64,000 nucleotides of DNA from Buchnera aphidicola (Cinara splendens) (lineage in GTDB: Bacteria; Pseudomonadota; Gammaproteobacteria; Enterobacterales; Enterobacteriaceae), in NCBI RefSeq assembly GCF_900698975.1, contig NZ_LR217722.1:124001-188000 (forward strand), given 5' to 3'. The position numbers and the translations under genes were made by a program. The notes under the pieces are model-generated. The model had not been told where the DNA came from, made no database searches, and worked only from the letters and a program-made list of their open reading frames with translations. Shown in pieces: positions 10,407 through 20,503 of the stretch; the first letter of the stretch is position 1, and every line of letters begins with the position of its first letter.

Positions 10407-11486
10407 ATGAAAAAATCAATAATTTTAAAATTAAAAAACGTAATAAAAAGATATTCTGAATTAGAATCTTTGTTATCTTCTAATTACTCAGTATTTGATA
10501 AACAAAAATTTTCTATTTTATCAAAAGAACGAGCAGAATTATTTGAATTACGTGAATCATTTTTGTCATGGTTAAATATAAAATCGGATATAAAAAGTAA
10601 TAAAGCATTATTACAAGATTCTGTTATTGGTAAATTAGCAGAAGAGGAATTATATGTTTTATTAAAAAAAAAAAAGGAAATTGAAAAAAAAATAAAAAAA
10701 TTATTAATTCCTGCTGATCCATTTGATCAAAATAGTTGTTTTATTGAAATTAGAGCTGCTACAGGAGGATCAGAAGCTGCTATTTTTTCTGGAGAATTAT
10801 GTAAAATGTATATGAGATATGCTGATTTAAAAGCTTGGAAGGTAAGTATTATTAACATGCATGCAGGAGAACAAGGTGGTTATAAAGTAATTATTTTAAA
10901 AGTTATAGGAAATAGTGCTTGTAAATATTTAAAATTTGAATCTGGAGGTCATAGAGTGCAGAGAGTTCCACAAACAGAATCACAAGGTCGTATACATACT
11001 TCAACATGCACAGTAGCAATTATGCCTGAAGTTCCTAAATCAAAAGAAATTATATTAAATATTGCTGATTTAAAAATTGATACATTTCGTTCTTCAGGAG
11101 CAGGAGGGCAACATGTTAACACAACAGATTCTGCGGTTCGTATTACACATATTCCAACTGGTAATGTAGTTGAATGTCAAGATGAACGTTCTCAACATAA
11201 AAATAAAGAAAAGGCATTGTCAGTTTTATCTGCTAAAATTTATTCCGAAAGTAATGCAAAAAAAGCATTAGAAAATTCATTAATGAGAAAAAATTTATTA
11301 GGTACTGGCTCTAGATCGGACAGAAATAGAACATATAATTTTCCTCAAAATCGAGTAACTGATCATCGTATTAATTTAACATTATATCGTTTGAGTGAAA
11401 TTTTATTAGGTAAATTAGATTTATTAATAGAACCTTTATTACAAGAATATCAAGCAGATTTATTATTAATGATGGAAGAGAATTAA
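10407..11486 (+). CDS. prfA: Peptide chain release factor 1
   Basis: Recognises UAA and UAG stop codons and triggers peptidyl-tRNA hydrolysis on the ribosome. It has 359 residues against 360 in E. coli. The catalytic GGQ loop is present in [18 protein letters not shown] near residue 230. The stop-codon reading tripeptide, PAT in E. coli, reads PQT here ([10 protein letters not shown]). A run of 12 A residues at 10664-10675 is inside the frame and encodes lysines, yet the frame stays open. It heads the prfA-prmC-sirB1 group; prmC, which modifies this GGQ glutamine, follows directly. Confidence 0.97.
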   Translation: MKKSIILKLKNVIKRYSELESLLSSNYSVFDKQKFSILSKERAELFELRESFLSWLNIKSDIKSNKALLQDSVIGKLAEEELYVLLKKKKEIEKKIKKLLIPADPFDQNSCFIEIRAATGGSEAAIFSGELCKMYMRYADLKAWKVSIINMHAGEQGGYKVIILKVIGNSACKYLKFESGGHRVQRVPQTESQGRIHTSTCTVAIMPEVPKSKEIILNIADLKIDTFRSSGAGGQHVNTTDSAVRITHIPTGNVVECQDERSQHKNKEKALSVLSAKIYSESNAKKALENSLMRKNLLGTGSRSDRNRTYNFPQNRVTDHRINLTLYRLSEILLGKLDLLIEPLLQEYQADLLLMMEEN

Positions 11487-11502
11487 ATTGGTATATATTA
11501 TA

Positions 11503-12336
11503 ATGAATATTAAAACGTGGTTATGTAGTTCTAAGAAAAAATTAATTAATAGTTTAACGCCTCAATTAGATTCAGAAATATTAATATGTTATGTATTAAA
11601 ATATTCAAAAAAAACACTATTTTTAAATTATAGTGCAATTATTAATTGCAATGATTTGTTAATATTAAACCGTTTATTATATAGAAGAATATTAGGAGAA
11701 CCTATTGCGTATATCATTAATAAAAAAGAATTTTGGTCATTATCTTTATTCGTGTCTCCTGCAGTATTAATTCCTAGACCTGATACAGAATTGTTAATTG
11801 AATTAGTTATGTCACATACTCACTTAAGAAACGAATTTATTTTAGATTTAGGAACAGGTAGTGGATCTATTGCTTTATCTTTAGCTTATGAATATCCTTT
11901 GTGTAAAATTATAGGTATTGATAATAACTTAAGCGCCTTATCTATAGCAAAATATAACGCGCGAAAATTAAATATTAAGAACGTTTTTTTTATGTATAGT
12001 AACTGGTTTTCATGTATTCCCCTTAGAAAGTTTTATATAATTGTTTGTAATCCTCCTTATTTATCTAGACAAGATTTTTGTAAATCTACAGAAAATTTGG
12101 TATTTGAACCGTACAATTCTTTAGTTTCTGGAAAATATGGAATAGAATGTATACATCATATCATAACTAATGCATATCGACATCTTACTTCTATGGGTTG
12201 GTTGTATATCGAACATTGTTATAGACAAACTAATATAGTCAAAAAAATTTTTAAAAATAATTTTTTTATAAAAATATCTTCTGTAAAAGATTATTCTAAT
12301 CGTAATAGAGTTACCTTCGGTTGTTTACTTAAATAG
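11503..12336 (+). CDS. prmC: Release factor glutamine methyltransferase
   Basis: N5-methylates the GGQ glutamine of release factors using S-adenosylmethionine. From the ATG at 11503 it has 277 residues, as in E. coli, and MNIKTWL aligns with the E. coli start MEYQHWL. An in-frame TTG at 11488 is possible but adds five unmatched residues. The SAM-binding block LDLGTGSGSIALSLA near residue 113 and the NPPY catalytic motif (VCNPPYLSRQD, near 180) are intact, as is EPIAYI followed by FVSPAVLIPRPDTE. It starts 16 bases after prfA, its substrate gene. No obvious ribosome site, so coupling to prfA is likely. Confidence 0.96.
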   Translation: MNIKTWLCSSKKKLINSLTPQLDSEILICYVLKYSKKTLFLNYSAIINCNDLLILNRLLYRRILGEPIAYIINKKEFWSLSLFVSPAVLIPRPDTELLIELVMSHTHLRNEFILDLGTGSGSIALSLAYEYPLCKIIGIDNNLSALSIAKYNARKLNIKNVFFMYSNWFSCIPLRKFYIIVCNPPYLSRQDFCKSTENLVFEPYNSLVSGKYGIECIHHIITNAYRHLTSMGWLYIEHCYRQTNIVKKIFKNNFFIKISSVKDYSNRNRVTFGCLLK

Positions 12337-12401
12337 TAGTAGTTTTTATAAAAATTTTATATGTGTATTTTAATTTTAGTGATAATTATTTAGGATAATA
12401 T

Positions 12402-13211
12402 ATGATAGATTTGTATGATATTGATTTTTCTCAAATGTCTTTATGTGAACTTATGATTAAAATTATGGCAGATATTCGCGATGATTTTTCCGAAGAAGAA
12501 ACTATGAATGTTTGTAAAAAAAAAATTCAAGAAGCTATATTATTTGTTTCTAATAAATTGACAGAAAAAAAAAAGATAGAAAAATTACTATTTTTATTTT
12601 ATAAAATTTGGAAATTTGGTAGTTCTGTTGCAGCATATAAATTATCTGATATGATATGGTTAGATAAAGTAATATTATCCAATCAAGGTAGTTCTTTTTC
12701 TTTAGGAATAATATTGATATATCTTGCTAGTCATTTGAATATATTAATAACTCCTGTAATTTTTCCAACACAGTTAATTTTAAAATTTAAAAATCCAGAA
12801 AAAAATTTTTTTTATATTGATCCTATTAATGGAGAAATAATAAATAAACATACTTTGAAAATATGGTTAAAAGGTAATATTAGTCCTTCTGCAGAATTAA
12901 CAAATAATCATTTACAAGATTCTCAGCCATTAGTAGTAACTCAAAAAATTTTAGATATTTTAAAAGTTGCTTTACTAGAAGAAAAAAGTATTGAATTAGC
13001 TCTAAATGTAAGTAATATTTTATTAAAATTAAAACCTAAGGATCCATATGAAATTCGAGATAGAGGATTGATTTTTTCTCAACTAAATTGTTATCATATA
13101 GCTATTTCAGATTTATTATATTTTATTGAAAAATGTCCCGAGGATCCGATTAGTGATATAATAAAAATGCAAATTCATTCTATTGAACAAAAAAAAATTA
13201 CTTTTCATTAG
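12402..13211 (+). CDS. sirB1: SirB1 family protein (transglutaminase-like/TPR)
   Basis: Homologue of E. coli SirB1 (YchA), with the identical length of 269 residues. The family has an N-terminal transglutaminase-like region and a C-terminal TPR-like region; its biochemical role is not established. Recognisable blocks are YKLSDMIWLDKV, NQGSSFSLGIILIYLA, PVIFPTQLIL, WLKGNISPSAEL and, near the C-terminus, KDPYEIRDRGLIFSQLNCYHIA followed later by CPEDPIS. The start has an AGGA site. It keeps its E. coli position behind prfA-prmC, although sirB2 is missing. Its retention in so small a genome suggests a real function. Confidence 0.93.
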   Translation: MIDLYDIDFSQMSLCELMIKIMADIRDDFSEEETMNVCKKKIQEAILFVSNKLTEKKKIEKLLFLFYKIWKFGSSVAAYKLSDMIWLDKVILSNQGSSFSLGIILIYLASHLNILITPVIFPTQLILKFKNPEKNFFYIDPINGEIINKHTLKIWLKGNISPSAELTNNHLQDSQPLVVTQKILDILKVALLEEKSIELALNVSNILLKLKPKDPYEIRDRGLIFSQLNCYHIAISDLLYFIEKCPEDPISDIIKMQIHSIEQKKITFH

Positions 13212-13290
13212 ATATAATTTTATTGTGTCATTGAAATGTATTGTACATTGTATTTTTTAAAGAAAAATGTATTAAAGAAAGAGATATGGC

Positions 13291-14493
13291 ATGAAAAAAA
13301 AATTAATTTTAGTATTAAATTGCGGCAGTTCTTCTATCAAATTTTCAGTTATTGATCCGATTCTAGAAATAACTTATCTAGATGGAATAGTAGATATTAT
13401 AAATTCTAAAATATCTTTAATGATTAAAAATTTAATTAAAAAAACGATATTACGTAAAGAATTTGAAAAAATGGATTCATATAAAAAATTAATTAAATTA
13501 ATTTTTACTACATTATTATGTAAATATAAAAATTATTTAGATGATATAGTAGGCATTGGACATCGAGTGGTACATGGGGGACCTTGTTTAAAAAAATCTA
13601 TGATTATTAACCCTAATGTTTTATTAAAAATTAAACAATCATCTATTTTTGCTCCTTTACACAATCCTTTTCATGTAGTTGCTATTAAAGTAGCTCTAAA
13701 GATGATGTCAGCATTACAACACAATAATGTAGTAGTATTTGATACTGCTTTTCATCATACTATACCAAAGAAAGCATTTTTATACGCTATTCCTTATAAA
13801 TTTTACAAAAATTATTCTATTCGTCGATATGGTGCGCATGGAATTAATCATTTTTATGTATTAAAAAAAAGTTCTTTTGTATTAAAAAAACCTATAAATT
13901 GTTTAAATATTATTAGTTGTCATTTAGGAAGTGGATCTTCAATTACAGCTATAGTTGATGGTCAGTCAGTAGATACTTCCATGGGCTTGACTCCTTTAGA
14001 AGGAGTAGCTATGGGAACTCGTTGTGGAGATATTGATCCATACATAATTTTTTATATGGTTAATGAATTAAATATTCCTATTAACGAAGTACAAAAAATA
14101 CTAACTAAAGAATCTGGAGTGCTAGGAATTAGTTCTATAACTAGTGATTTTAGACAATTAGAAGAAAAATATTCTACACATAAATCAGCAAAATTATCTA
14201 TTGATATTTTTTGCTATCGCGTTTCTAAATATATTAGCGGATATTCTTCTTTAATGCAAGGAAGGCTGGATGCAATTATTTTTACTGGAGGTATTGGAGA
14301 AAATTCTAGTTTTATTCGTCAAAAAATTATACACAAACTATCTTTATTAAGTTTATTTATTGATGTAAGGAAAAATGAAAGAAATTATAAAAAAAATATA
14401 TTTATAAATTCTACAAATAGTATACCTATACTGGTTATACCAGCAAACGAGAATCAAATTATTGCTCAAGAAACGTATAATTTAGTTGTATAG
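13291..14493 (+). CDS. ackA: Acetate kinase
   Basis: Interconverts acetyl phosphate plus ADP with acetate plus ATP. It is 400 residues long, as in E. coli. ASKHA-fold motifs are intact: LNCGSSSIKFS at residues 6-16, IGHRVVHGG near residue 90, CHLGSGSSITAI near residue 210, the TSMGLTPLEGVAMGTRCGDIDP block near 230-250, and PANENQIIA near the end with the catalytic glutamate. The ATG is preceded by GAGA. It is followed after 131 bases by pta, the usual partner, giving an acetyl-CoA to ATP route linked to the pyruvate dehydrogenase genes elsewhere in this window. Confidence 0.97.
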   Translation: MKKKLILVLNCGSSSIKFSVIDPILEITYLDGIVDIINSKISLMIKNLIKKTILRKEFEKMDSYKKLIKLIFTTLLCKYKNYLDDIVGIGHRVVHGGPCLKKSMIINPNVLLKIKQSSIFAPLHNPFHVVAIKVALKMMSALQHNNVVVFDTAFHHTIPKKAFLYAIPYKFYKNYSIRRYGAHGINHFYVLKKSSFVLKKPINCLNIISCHLGSGSSITAIVDGQSVDTSMGLTPLEGVAMGTRCGDIDPYIIFYMVNELNIPINEVQKILTKESGVLGISSITSDFRQLEEKYSTHKSAKLSIDIFCYRVSKYISGYSSLMQGRLDAIIFTGGIGENSSFIRQKIIHKLSLLSLFIDVRKNERNYKKNIFINSTNSIPILVIPANENQIIAQETYNLVV

Positions 14494-14624
14494 ATATTAC
14501 ATATGTATTTTTGACATTACATATAATGTATTAATTTAAAAAATATATATATGTTATTTAAAATAGTATTTTTTATATAGATTATTTAGAATACTACTAA
14601 ATTATTTTTTTAATTTTATTTATT

Positions 14625-15644
14625 ATGTTGATTAATATATTTATGAAAAATTATATAGAGAAATTTAAATTATTTTTACAAAAAAAAGCTAGTTCTAAGG
14701 TTAAAAAAATTGTTTTTCCTGAAGGAAATGATATAAAAATTATTGAAGCAGCTTCTATGTGCAGTCAATTAAATATTTCAAAATGTATTTTATTAGGAAA
14801 TTATGACTATATTAATGATTGTGCTATAAAAAGCAATTTTTTTTTAAATAAAAATATTACAATTATTGATCCTGATAAAATTCGGAAAGATTATGTACAA
14901 AATTTATTTCTATTAAGAAAAAACAAAGATATATGTAATATAGAACAAGCTTCAAATTTATTATGTAACAATATAATATTATCATTAATGATGTTACATA
15001 ATAACGATGTAGATGGTGTTGTCGCAGGAATAACACATTCTACGGCTGATATTGTACGACCAACATTTCAGTTAATACAAAATAATCATAAAAATTCATT
15101 TGTATCATCAGTTTTTTTGATGCTTTTTCCAAATAAAGTTTTAGTATATGGAGATTGTGCTATTAATAAATATCCAGATGAAAATATATTAGCAAAAATA
15201 GCGATTCAATCTGCTAATACAGCACAATCTATTGGAATATTTCCAAAAATAGCAATGTTATCATATTCTACTGATACTTCAGGATCAGGGAAATCTGTAG
15301 ATAGGATTAGACAAGCAATCAGTATAGTAAAGAACATTCAACCAGATTTATTAATTGATGGACCTATGCAATATGACACTGCTGTTTCATCTGAAATAGC
15401 ACAGAAAAAATTTCCTAGTTCTTCAGTAGCAGGTCAAGCTACCGTTTTAATATTTCCTGATTTAAATTCTGGAAATATTACATATAAAGCTGTTCAACAA
15501 TCTTCTGGAATTATATCAATTGGACCAATTTTACAAGGTTTACGAAAACCAGTAAATGATTTATCGCGAGGAGCAACTGTTCAGGATATTATATATACTA
15601 CTGCTATGACTGTTATTCAGTCTTTTGATATTGTCAAAACATAA
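14625..15644 (+). CDS. pta: Phosphate acetyltransferase, catalytic domain only
   Basis: Interconverts acetyl-CoA and acetyl phosphate. E. coli Pta has about 714 residues in three domains; this frame has only 339, and they align with the C-terminal catalytic PTA domain (E. coli about 390-714). Motifs seen are KKIVFPEG, GVVAGITHSTADIVRP, MLSYSTDTSGSG, DGPMQYDTA, ATVLIFPDLNSGN and, near the end, LRKPVNDLSRGA with the conserved Ser-Arg. The spacer to ackA is only 131 bases, so the N-terminal P-loop and DRTGG domains have been cleanly removed. The first ATG is used; an internal ATG at 14643 is equally plausible and neither has a ribosome site. Single-domain Pta enzymes of this size are active in Gram-positive bacteria. 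Confidence 0.94.
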   Translation: MLINIFMKNYIEKFKLFLQKKASSKVKKIVFPEGNDIKIIEAASMCSQLNISKCILLGNYDYINDCAIKSNFFLNKNITIIDPDKIRKDYVQNLFLLRKNKDICNIEQASNLLCNNIILSLMMLHNNDVDGVVAGITHSTADIVRPTFQLIQNNHKNSFVSSVFLMLFPNKVLVYGDCAINKYPDENILAKIAIQSANTAQSIGIFPKIAMLSYSTDTSGSGKSVDRIRQAISIVKNIQPDLLIDGPMQYDTAVSSEIAQKKFPSSSVAGQATVLIFPDLNSGNITYKAVQQSSGIISIGPILQGLRKPVNDLSRGATVQDIIYTTAMTVIQSFDIVKT

Positions 15645-15668
15645 AAGTATATTTATATACTTAATTCG

Positions 15669-15709
15669 TAAAATTACTATAATTATTTTTCTTTTAAGTA
15701 GTAATTTTA
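15669..15709. terminator. Possible bidirectional terminator between pta and gyrA
   Basis: A 10-bp inverted repeat (TAAAATTACT with AGTAATTTTA, loop of 21 bases containing a T-rich stretch) lies between the convergent pta and gyrA. The far arm includes the gyrA stop codon at 15707-15709. A smaller 7-bp hairpin (15645-15662) directly follows pta. Being nearly all A/T, it is weaker evidence than the GC-containing hairpins elsewhere. Confidence 0.4.
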
Positions 15710-18205
15710 TGATATTAAAGGAGTATAGGATAGTTTTTGTAATCCTACTACTTTTTCTTTTTTTGTAGTTCTGATCAAAATAACTCCCTGGGTGTTTCTT
15801 TGTAAAGTTGCAATTTCAGATACTCTAGTTCTGACAAGAGTTCCAGCATTTGTAATCATCATGATTTGATTGTAATTATCAACTTGTATAGCTCCTATAA
15901 CAACTCCGTTTTTTGGGGTTACACGAATAGAAATAACACCTTTAGTAGCCCTTGATTTAACAGGAAAGTGATTAATTTTAGTTCTTTTTCCATATCCATT
16001 TTCCGTTACAATTAGGATATCATCTTTTGTTTTAGGAACTAGTAACGATACAACTCGATCGTTATTAACAATTTTTATACCTTTGATACCTGCAGCAGTA
16101 CGGCCCATTTTTCTAATTTTTGTTTCAGAAAAACGCACGACTTTTCCTTTAGAAGTGAATAGTAGTATGTTATTTTTACCATTCGTTAAAGAAACACCAA
16201 TTAATTCATCATTTTTTCGTAAATTAATTGCTATAATTCCAGAGTTTCTGGGTTTTTTAAATTGATCTAATGATGTTTTTTTTACAAAACCTAGAGCAGT
16301 AGCCATAAAAATATTTATTGATGATTTATATTCTGAAATAGGTAAAATTGTTGTTATTCTTTCTTTTTGTGTTAATGGTAGTAAATTAATAATAGGTCTT
16401 CCTCGTGCATGTCTACTGGTTTCAGGTAATTGATATACTTTCATCCAATATAGTAGTCCTCGACTAGAAAAGCACAAGATAGTATCGTGAGAATTAGCTA
16501 CTAATAAATTCTCTATATAGTCTTCATCGGTAGTTTTTGCAGCAGATTTTCCTTTTCCTCCTCTTTTTTGGGCATTGTAATCTGAAATTGGTTGATATTT
16601 TACATATCCAGAATGTGATAATGTCACTACAACACTTTCTTGTATTATCATATCTTCCATGTTTATTTCAGATGTTTTTTTTATAATTTTTGTTCTACGT
16701 ACATCAGAAAACTGATTTTTTATTGCTAACAGTTCTTGTGTGATTATTTTTTTTAATTGATTAGAACTAGATAGGATTTTTTTTAATACTGATTTTTTTT
16801 TTAATAGACTTTTATATTTTTGATAAATATTATTTATTTCCAATGTAGTAAGCTTGTTTAACTTAATATTTAAAATAGCTTGTGTTTGTTTTTTGCTAAA
16901 ATTAAAAGTTATTGCTTTATTGCATATATTACGATGTATATGTATAGTAGTATTTTTTTTCCATTTTATTTTTTCTAGATTTTTGCTAGCAGCTTTACTA
17001 TTACTAGCTAGTTTTATTACTTCAATAATTTTATCGATATTATTCAAAGCAATGTAAAATCCTTCTAATACATGGATTTTTTTTGTGTATTTATTTAATT
17101 TAAACAAGCATTTTCTAGTAATAATTTTTTTTCTATGTTTTATAAACTCTTTCAGTATTTTTTTTAGTCCCATTGTTTTAGGTTGACCAGAAGATAAAGC
17201 AACCATATTTATTCCAAAAGATGTTTGTAATGATGTCAATGTATATAATTGATGTAGAACTACTTTAGTAATAAAATCTTTTTTAATTTCTATTACAATT
17301 CTCATTCCATCTTTGTCCGATTCATCCCGAATAGCAGAAATTCCAAGAATTTTTTTTTCTTTTACTAATAAAGCAATTTTTTCAATTAATTTAGATTTAT
17401 TAACTTGATATGGTAATTCGTAAATTATTAAAGACTCTTTTTTGTTTTTTTCACTATATTCTATAGAATATTTTGATCGAATAGATATTTTTCCTTTTCC
17501 TGTACGATAAGCTTCTTGAATACCATTTTTTCCGTAAATAATTCCAGCTGTTGGAAAATCGGGACCAGGAATGTATTTCATTAATTTTTTTAAAGAAATT
17601 AATGGATTTTTGAGATATGCAATGCAACCATTAATTATTTCTTGAAGGTTATGTGGAGGAATGTTAGTGGCCATACCTACAGCAATACCTGAAGATCCAT
17701 TAATTAATAAATTAGGAATTTTAGTTGGTAAAATTTCTGGTATTTTTTCTGTTCCGTCGTAATTTAAAACGAAATTAACTGTATTTTTTTCTAAATCATT
17801 TAACATCTCATGAGCAATTTTAGACATGCGGATTTCTGTATATCTCATGGCTGCTGCAGAATCACCATCAATGGATCCAAAATTTCCTTGTCCATCTATT
17901 AGTGGATATCTTAAAGAAAATTGTTGAGCCATACGTACAATTGCATCGTATACTGCAGAATCTCCGTGTGGATGATATTTACCTATCACATCACCTACTA
18001 TTCTTGCTGATTTTTTATAAGGTTTATTCCATTTATTATGCAATATATTCATGGCAAATAATATTCTTCTATGTACGGGTTTTAGTCCATCTCGTACATC
18101 TGGTAAAGCTCGCCCAATAATTACAGACATAGCATAATCAAGATAAGATTTTTGTAACTCTTCTTCAATATTGACCTTTTTGATTTCTTTTGCAATATTA
18201 TTCAT
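15707..18205 (-). CDS. gyrA: DNA gyrase subunit A
   Basis: Breakage-reunion subunit of gyrase, the type II topoisomerase that introduces negative supercoils. It has 832 residues against 875 in E. coli; the missing part is the acidic C-terminal tail. The active-site tyrosine is in [11 protein letters not shown] near residue 122. The N-terminal blocks [28 protein letters not shown] and [13 protein letters not shown] are intact. The GyrA box, needed for DNA wrapping, is present as QKRGGKG near residue 556, followed by the repeated blades of the C-terminal beta-pinwheel. A GAGATGAG ribosome site precedes the ATG. Convergent with pta. Confidence 0.98.
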   Translation of the reverse strand: MNNIAKEIKKVNIEEELQKSYLDYAMSVIIGRALPDVRDGLKPVHRRILFAMNILHNKWNKPYKKSARIVGDVIGKYHPHGDSAVYDAIVRMAQQFSLRYPLIDGQGNFGSIDGDSAAAMRYTEIRMSKIAHEMLNDLEKNTVNFVLNYDGTEKIPEILPTKIPNLLINGSSGIAVGMATNIPPHNLQEIINGCIAYLKNPLISLKKLMKYIPGPDFPTAGIIYGKNGIQEAYRTGKGKISIRSKYSIEYSEKNKKESLIIYELPYQVNKSKLIEKIALLVKEKKILGISAIRDESDKDGMRIVIEIKKDFITKVVLHQLYTLTSLQTSFGINMVALSSGQPKTMGLKKILKEFIKHRKKIITRKCLFKLNKYTKKIHVLEGFYIALNNIDKIIEVIKLASNSKAASKNLEKIKWKKNTTIHIHRNICNKAITFNFSKKQTQAILNIKLNKLTTLEINNIYQKYKSLLKKKSVLKKILSSSNQLKKIITQELLAIKNQFSDVRRTKIIKKTSEINMEDMIIQESVVVTLSHSGYVKYQPISDYNAQKRGGKGKSAAKTTDEDYIENLLVANSHDTILCFSSRGLLYWMKVYQLPETSRHARGRPIINLLPLTQKERITTILPISEYKSSINIFMATALGFVKKTSLDQFKKPRNSGIIAINLRKNDELIGVSLTNGKNNILLFTSKGKVVRFSETKIRKMGRTAAGIKGIKIVNNDRVVSLLVPKTKDDILIVTENGYGKRTKINHFPVKSRATKGVISIRVTPKNGVVIGAIQVDNYNQIMMITNAGTLVRTRVSEIATLQRNTQGVILIRTTKKEKVVGLQKLSYTPLIS

Positions 18206-18441
18206 GTTCTCATCTCTATGATATAATTTATTTTTAATATATTTTAACTAAAATTATTATTTTTTTTTGGTTTATTAAACGAATACAAAAAATGGAATAA
18301 GAATATTATTTTATAAATTGAATATATTATTAAAAATATTTTTATTAGTATAAAAATACTGTAATTTTAAAATGGTATTATGTAGTAATATTTATTTATG
18401 TAACAATAATTTTAATGTAGATGTGTATTAATTTATATTAA

Positions 18442-18473
18442 TTCTATCAATATTTTTATAAAAATTGATAGAA
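18442..18473 (-). terminator. Terminator after the ahpC-type peroxiredoxin gene
   Basis: A 10-bp inverted repeat, TTCTATCAAT with ATTGATAGAA, lies 24 bases downstream of the peroxiredoxin stop codon on the minus strand. The stem can extend by further A-T pairs past a single bulge. It is followed in the direction of transcription by an A/T-rich tract. It separates the peroxidase gene from gyrA, which is in the same direction. Confidence 0.55.
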
Positions 18474-18496
18474 ATATATTATTTTTATGGAATTAA

Positions 18497-19099
18497 TTAT
18501 ATTTTTTTAAAATTTTTTGATAGATATTTTTTTATTCCCTTTGGAGTTGCTTGAATAGCTTCTTTTTCTTTGCTCCAATTAGCTGGACATACTTTTCCAT
18601 ATTTTTTATAAAATATGAAAGCATCAATTATTCTAATAATTTCTAGTATATTTCTACCTATTGGTAAATCATTAATAGATTGATGACGAATAATACCATC
18701 TTGATCGATTATAAATGAAGCTCGTAAAGCAACTGTTAATTCTGGATGTTCAATTCCATAAGATTTTTGTATATTTTTAGTAATATCGGATATCATAGGA
18801 AATTGTACTGCTCCAATACCTCCGTTTTTAGGTTTTACGTTTCTCCATGCATTATGTACATATACTGAATCTATAGACACTCCTATAATATGTACATCTC
18901 TATTATTAAACTCAGAATATAAATTATTAAATGCTATTAACTCTGAAGGACAAACAAATGTAAAATCCATAGGCCAAAAGAATAATACTGTTATTTTTCC
19001 AGAACTATATTCATATAAATTGAAATCATTTACGATTTTACCGTTAGGTAATACTGCTGATGCAATAAAATTAGGAGCTTTTTTAGATACTAAAATCAT
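18497..19099 (-). CDS. ahpC: Peroxiredoxin (alkyl hydroperoxide reductase C/TSA family)
   Basis: Typical 2-Cys peroxiredoxin that reduces hydrogen peroxide and organic peroxides. From the ATG at 19099 it has 200 residues, a normal length. The peroxidatic cysteine is in DFTFVCPSE near residue 47 and the resolving cysteine in GKVCPANW near residue 168, so the catalytic pair is complete. The frame runs 16 codons further upstream to 19147, but the ATG at 19099 has a GAGGG ribosome site and matches the family start. It resembles the Tsa/AhpC proteins found near gyrA in Buchnera. No ahpF-like reductase is in the window, so the reductant is unknown. Confidence 0.94.
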   Translation of the reverse strand: MILVSKKAPNFIASAVLPNGKIVNDFNLYEYSSGKITVLFFWPMDFTFVCPSELIAFNNLYSEFNNRDVHIIGVSIDSVYVHNAWRNVKPKNGGIGAVQFPMISDITKNIQKSYGIEHPELTVALRASFIIDQDGIIRHQSINDLPIGRNILEIIRIIDAFIFYKKYGKVCPANWSKEKEAIQATPKGIKKYLSKNFKKI

Positions 19100-19245
19100 T
19101 TTTATTCCCTCTGATATAAATATGTGTATATGATGCAGTGTATACAATGAAATTATGATATACTATATCATAATTTTTATTTTTTCATATTATTTTAAAA
19201 AATTATTTTTAATAAATGATATTATTTATAATATTGGTATGTTTC

Positions 19246-19923
19246 ATGGTGATTTCATCTAATTGTTCATGGTCAAATTTTTTTTTTAGAGAAAAAAAAA
19301 AAAAATATTTTGTACATCTGTGGAATACTTTAAAAAATATACAAAAGAATATTAGAGTTTATCCTCCTAAAAAAAATATTTTTAATGCTTTTTTATTAAC
19401 ACCAGTATCGGAAGTTAAAGTCGTAATTATAGGTCAAGATCCATACTGTCGATTTGGACAAGCAAACGGCTTATCTTTTTCGGTTTCTAAATATACATCA
19501 CTTCCCTCTTCATTAAAAAATATATTTATAGAATTACAGAATAATTTTCCACAATTTAAAATGCGTACAAATGGATGTTTAAAATCTTGGTCACGACAAG
19601 GTGTGTTTTTATTAAATTCAATTTTAACTGTTTCAGATAGATTTCCAGGATCTCATAAAGGATTAGGTTGGGAAATTTTTACTGATCATGTTATTAAATT
19701 TATTAGTGATATTCATACAGGTATAATATTTGTACTATGGGGTTCTTTATCAAGTCAAAAATATCATTTAATAAATAAAGATGTACATTTTATATTACGA
19801 TCGTCGCATCCATCTCCTCTGTCATGTCATCGAGGTTTTTTTGGATGCAAACACTTTTTAAAAATAAATACAATTTTAATACAACAAAATAAAACACCAA
19901 TTAATTGGTTTAGAGATACATAA
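19246..19923 (+). CDS. ung: Uracil-DNA glycosylase
   Basis: Removes uracil from DNA as the first step of base excision repair. The start at 19246 gives 225 residues (E. coli 229) and aligns well; an in-frame ATG at 19216 would add a hydrophobic ten-residue extension. The catalytic aspartate and thymine-excluding tyrosine are present in IIGQDPY near residue 60, and the uracil-recognition HPSPLS near residue 183. One change is notable: the family GQDPYHG reads GQDPYCR, so the conserved histidine is cysteine. GFFGCKHF near the C-terminus is intact. A run of 14 A residues at 19292-19305 sits in the N-terminal coding part. Confidence 0.95.
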   Translation: MVISSNCSWSNFFFREKKKKYFVHLWNTLKNIQKNIRVYPPKKNIFNAFLLTPVSEVKVVIIGQDPYCRFGQANGLSFSVSKYTSLPSSLKNIFIELQNNFPQFKMRTNGCLKSWSRQGVFLLNSILTVSDRFPGSHKGLGWEIFTDHVIKFISDIHTGIIFVLWGSLSSQKYHLINKDVHFILRSSHPSPLSCHRGFFGCKHFLKINTILIQQNKTPINWFRDT

Positions 19924-19978
19924 TTTTAAATTATATTAATATAAATTAATATTTATACATTAAATTGTATATTTTAAA

Positions 19979-20503
19979 TTATATAACAACTGTAGCTTTT
20001 TTGATTATATAATTTTTAAATTTATATCCATTTTTTTTTATTTTTTTAATTTTTATATTATCAGTATTTGTATCTTTTTTTTTGTTGTTTTCTAAAATAT
20101 GTATATTTGAATTGAATGGTACATTAACTTGATTAATTTTTTTTATATGCCATATTTTTAAATTTTTTTCTAATATATTATGCGTTAATTGTATTCCTTC
20201 AACTACTGTTTTTGGTATAGAGATAGATTTTTTGGATATTTTTACTAAGTTATCAATTTGGTTGATAATAGATGATATATTTTTTACGAAACCTTTAAAC
20301 TGATTTTTTTTAATTAATTTTACTTCTTGTATGGTTTTTTTTGTCGCATTATCTATGTTGGCGAAGTGTCTTAACTTTGCATTTTTTTTTTCTTGTTTTA
20401 TGCAAAAAATTTTTTGTTCAATTTTATATAGCTCATCTATTTTATTTGTTTTTTCTTTTTTTTGCGGAGAAATGTTATTTTTAATTTTTTTTTCTTCTTT
20501 CAT
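19979..20503 (-). CDS. grpE: Nucleotide exchange factor GrpE
   Basis: Co-chaperone that releases ADP from DnaK. It has 174 residues against 197 in E. coli, with the shortened part at the N-terminus. The N-terminal half is lysine-rich and charged, fitting the long coiled-coil dimer. Recognisable blocks are NIDNATKKT (family AEMENLRRRT region), IINQIDNLVK, VVEGIQLTHNIL near residue 103, INQVNVPFNSNIH near residue 123, and the terminal beta domain KNGYKFKNYIIKKATVVI. Sequence is strongly drifted, but the order of blocks is that of GrpE. It is convergent with ung, 55 bases apart. Confidence 0.92.
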   Translation of the reverse strand: MKEEKKIKNNISPQKKEKTNKIDELYKIEQKIFCIKQEKKNAKLRHFANIDNATKKTIQEVKLIKKNQFKGFVKNISSIINQIDNLVKISKKSISIPKTVVEGIQLTHNILEKNLKIWHIKKINQVNVPFNSNIHILENNKKKDTNTDNIKIKKIKKNGYKFKNYIIKKATVVI

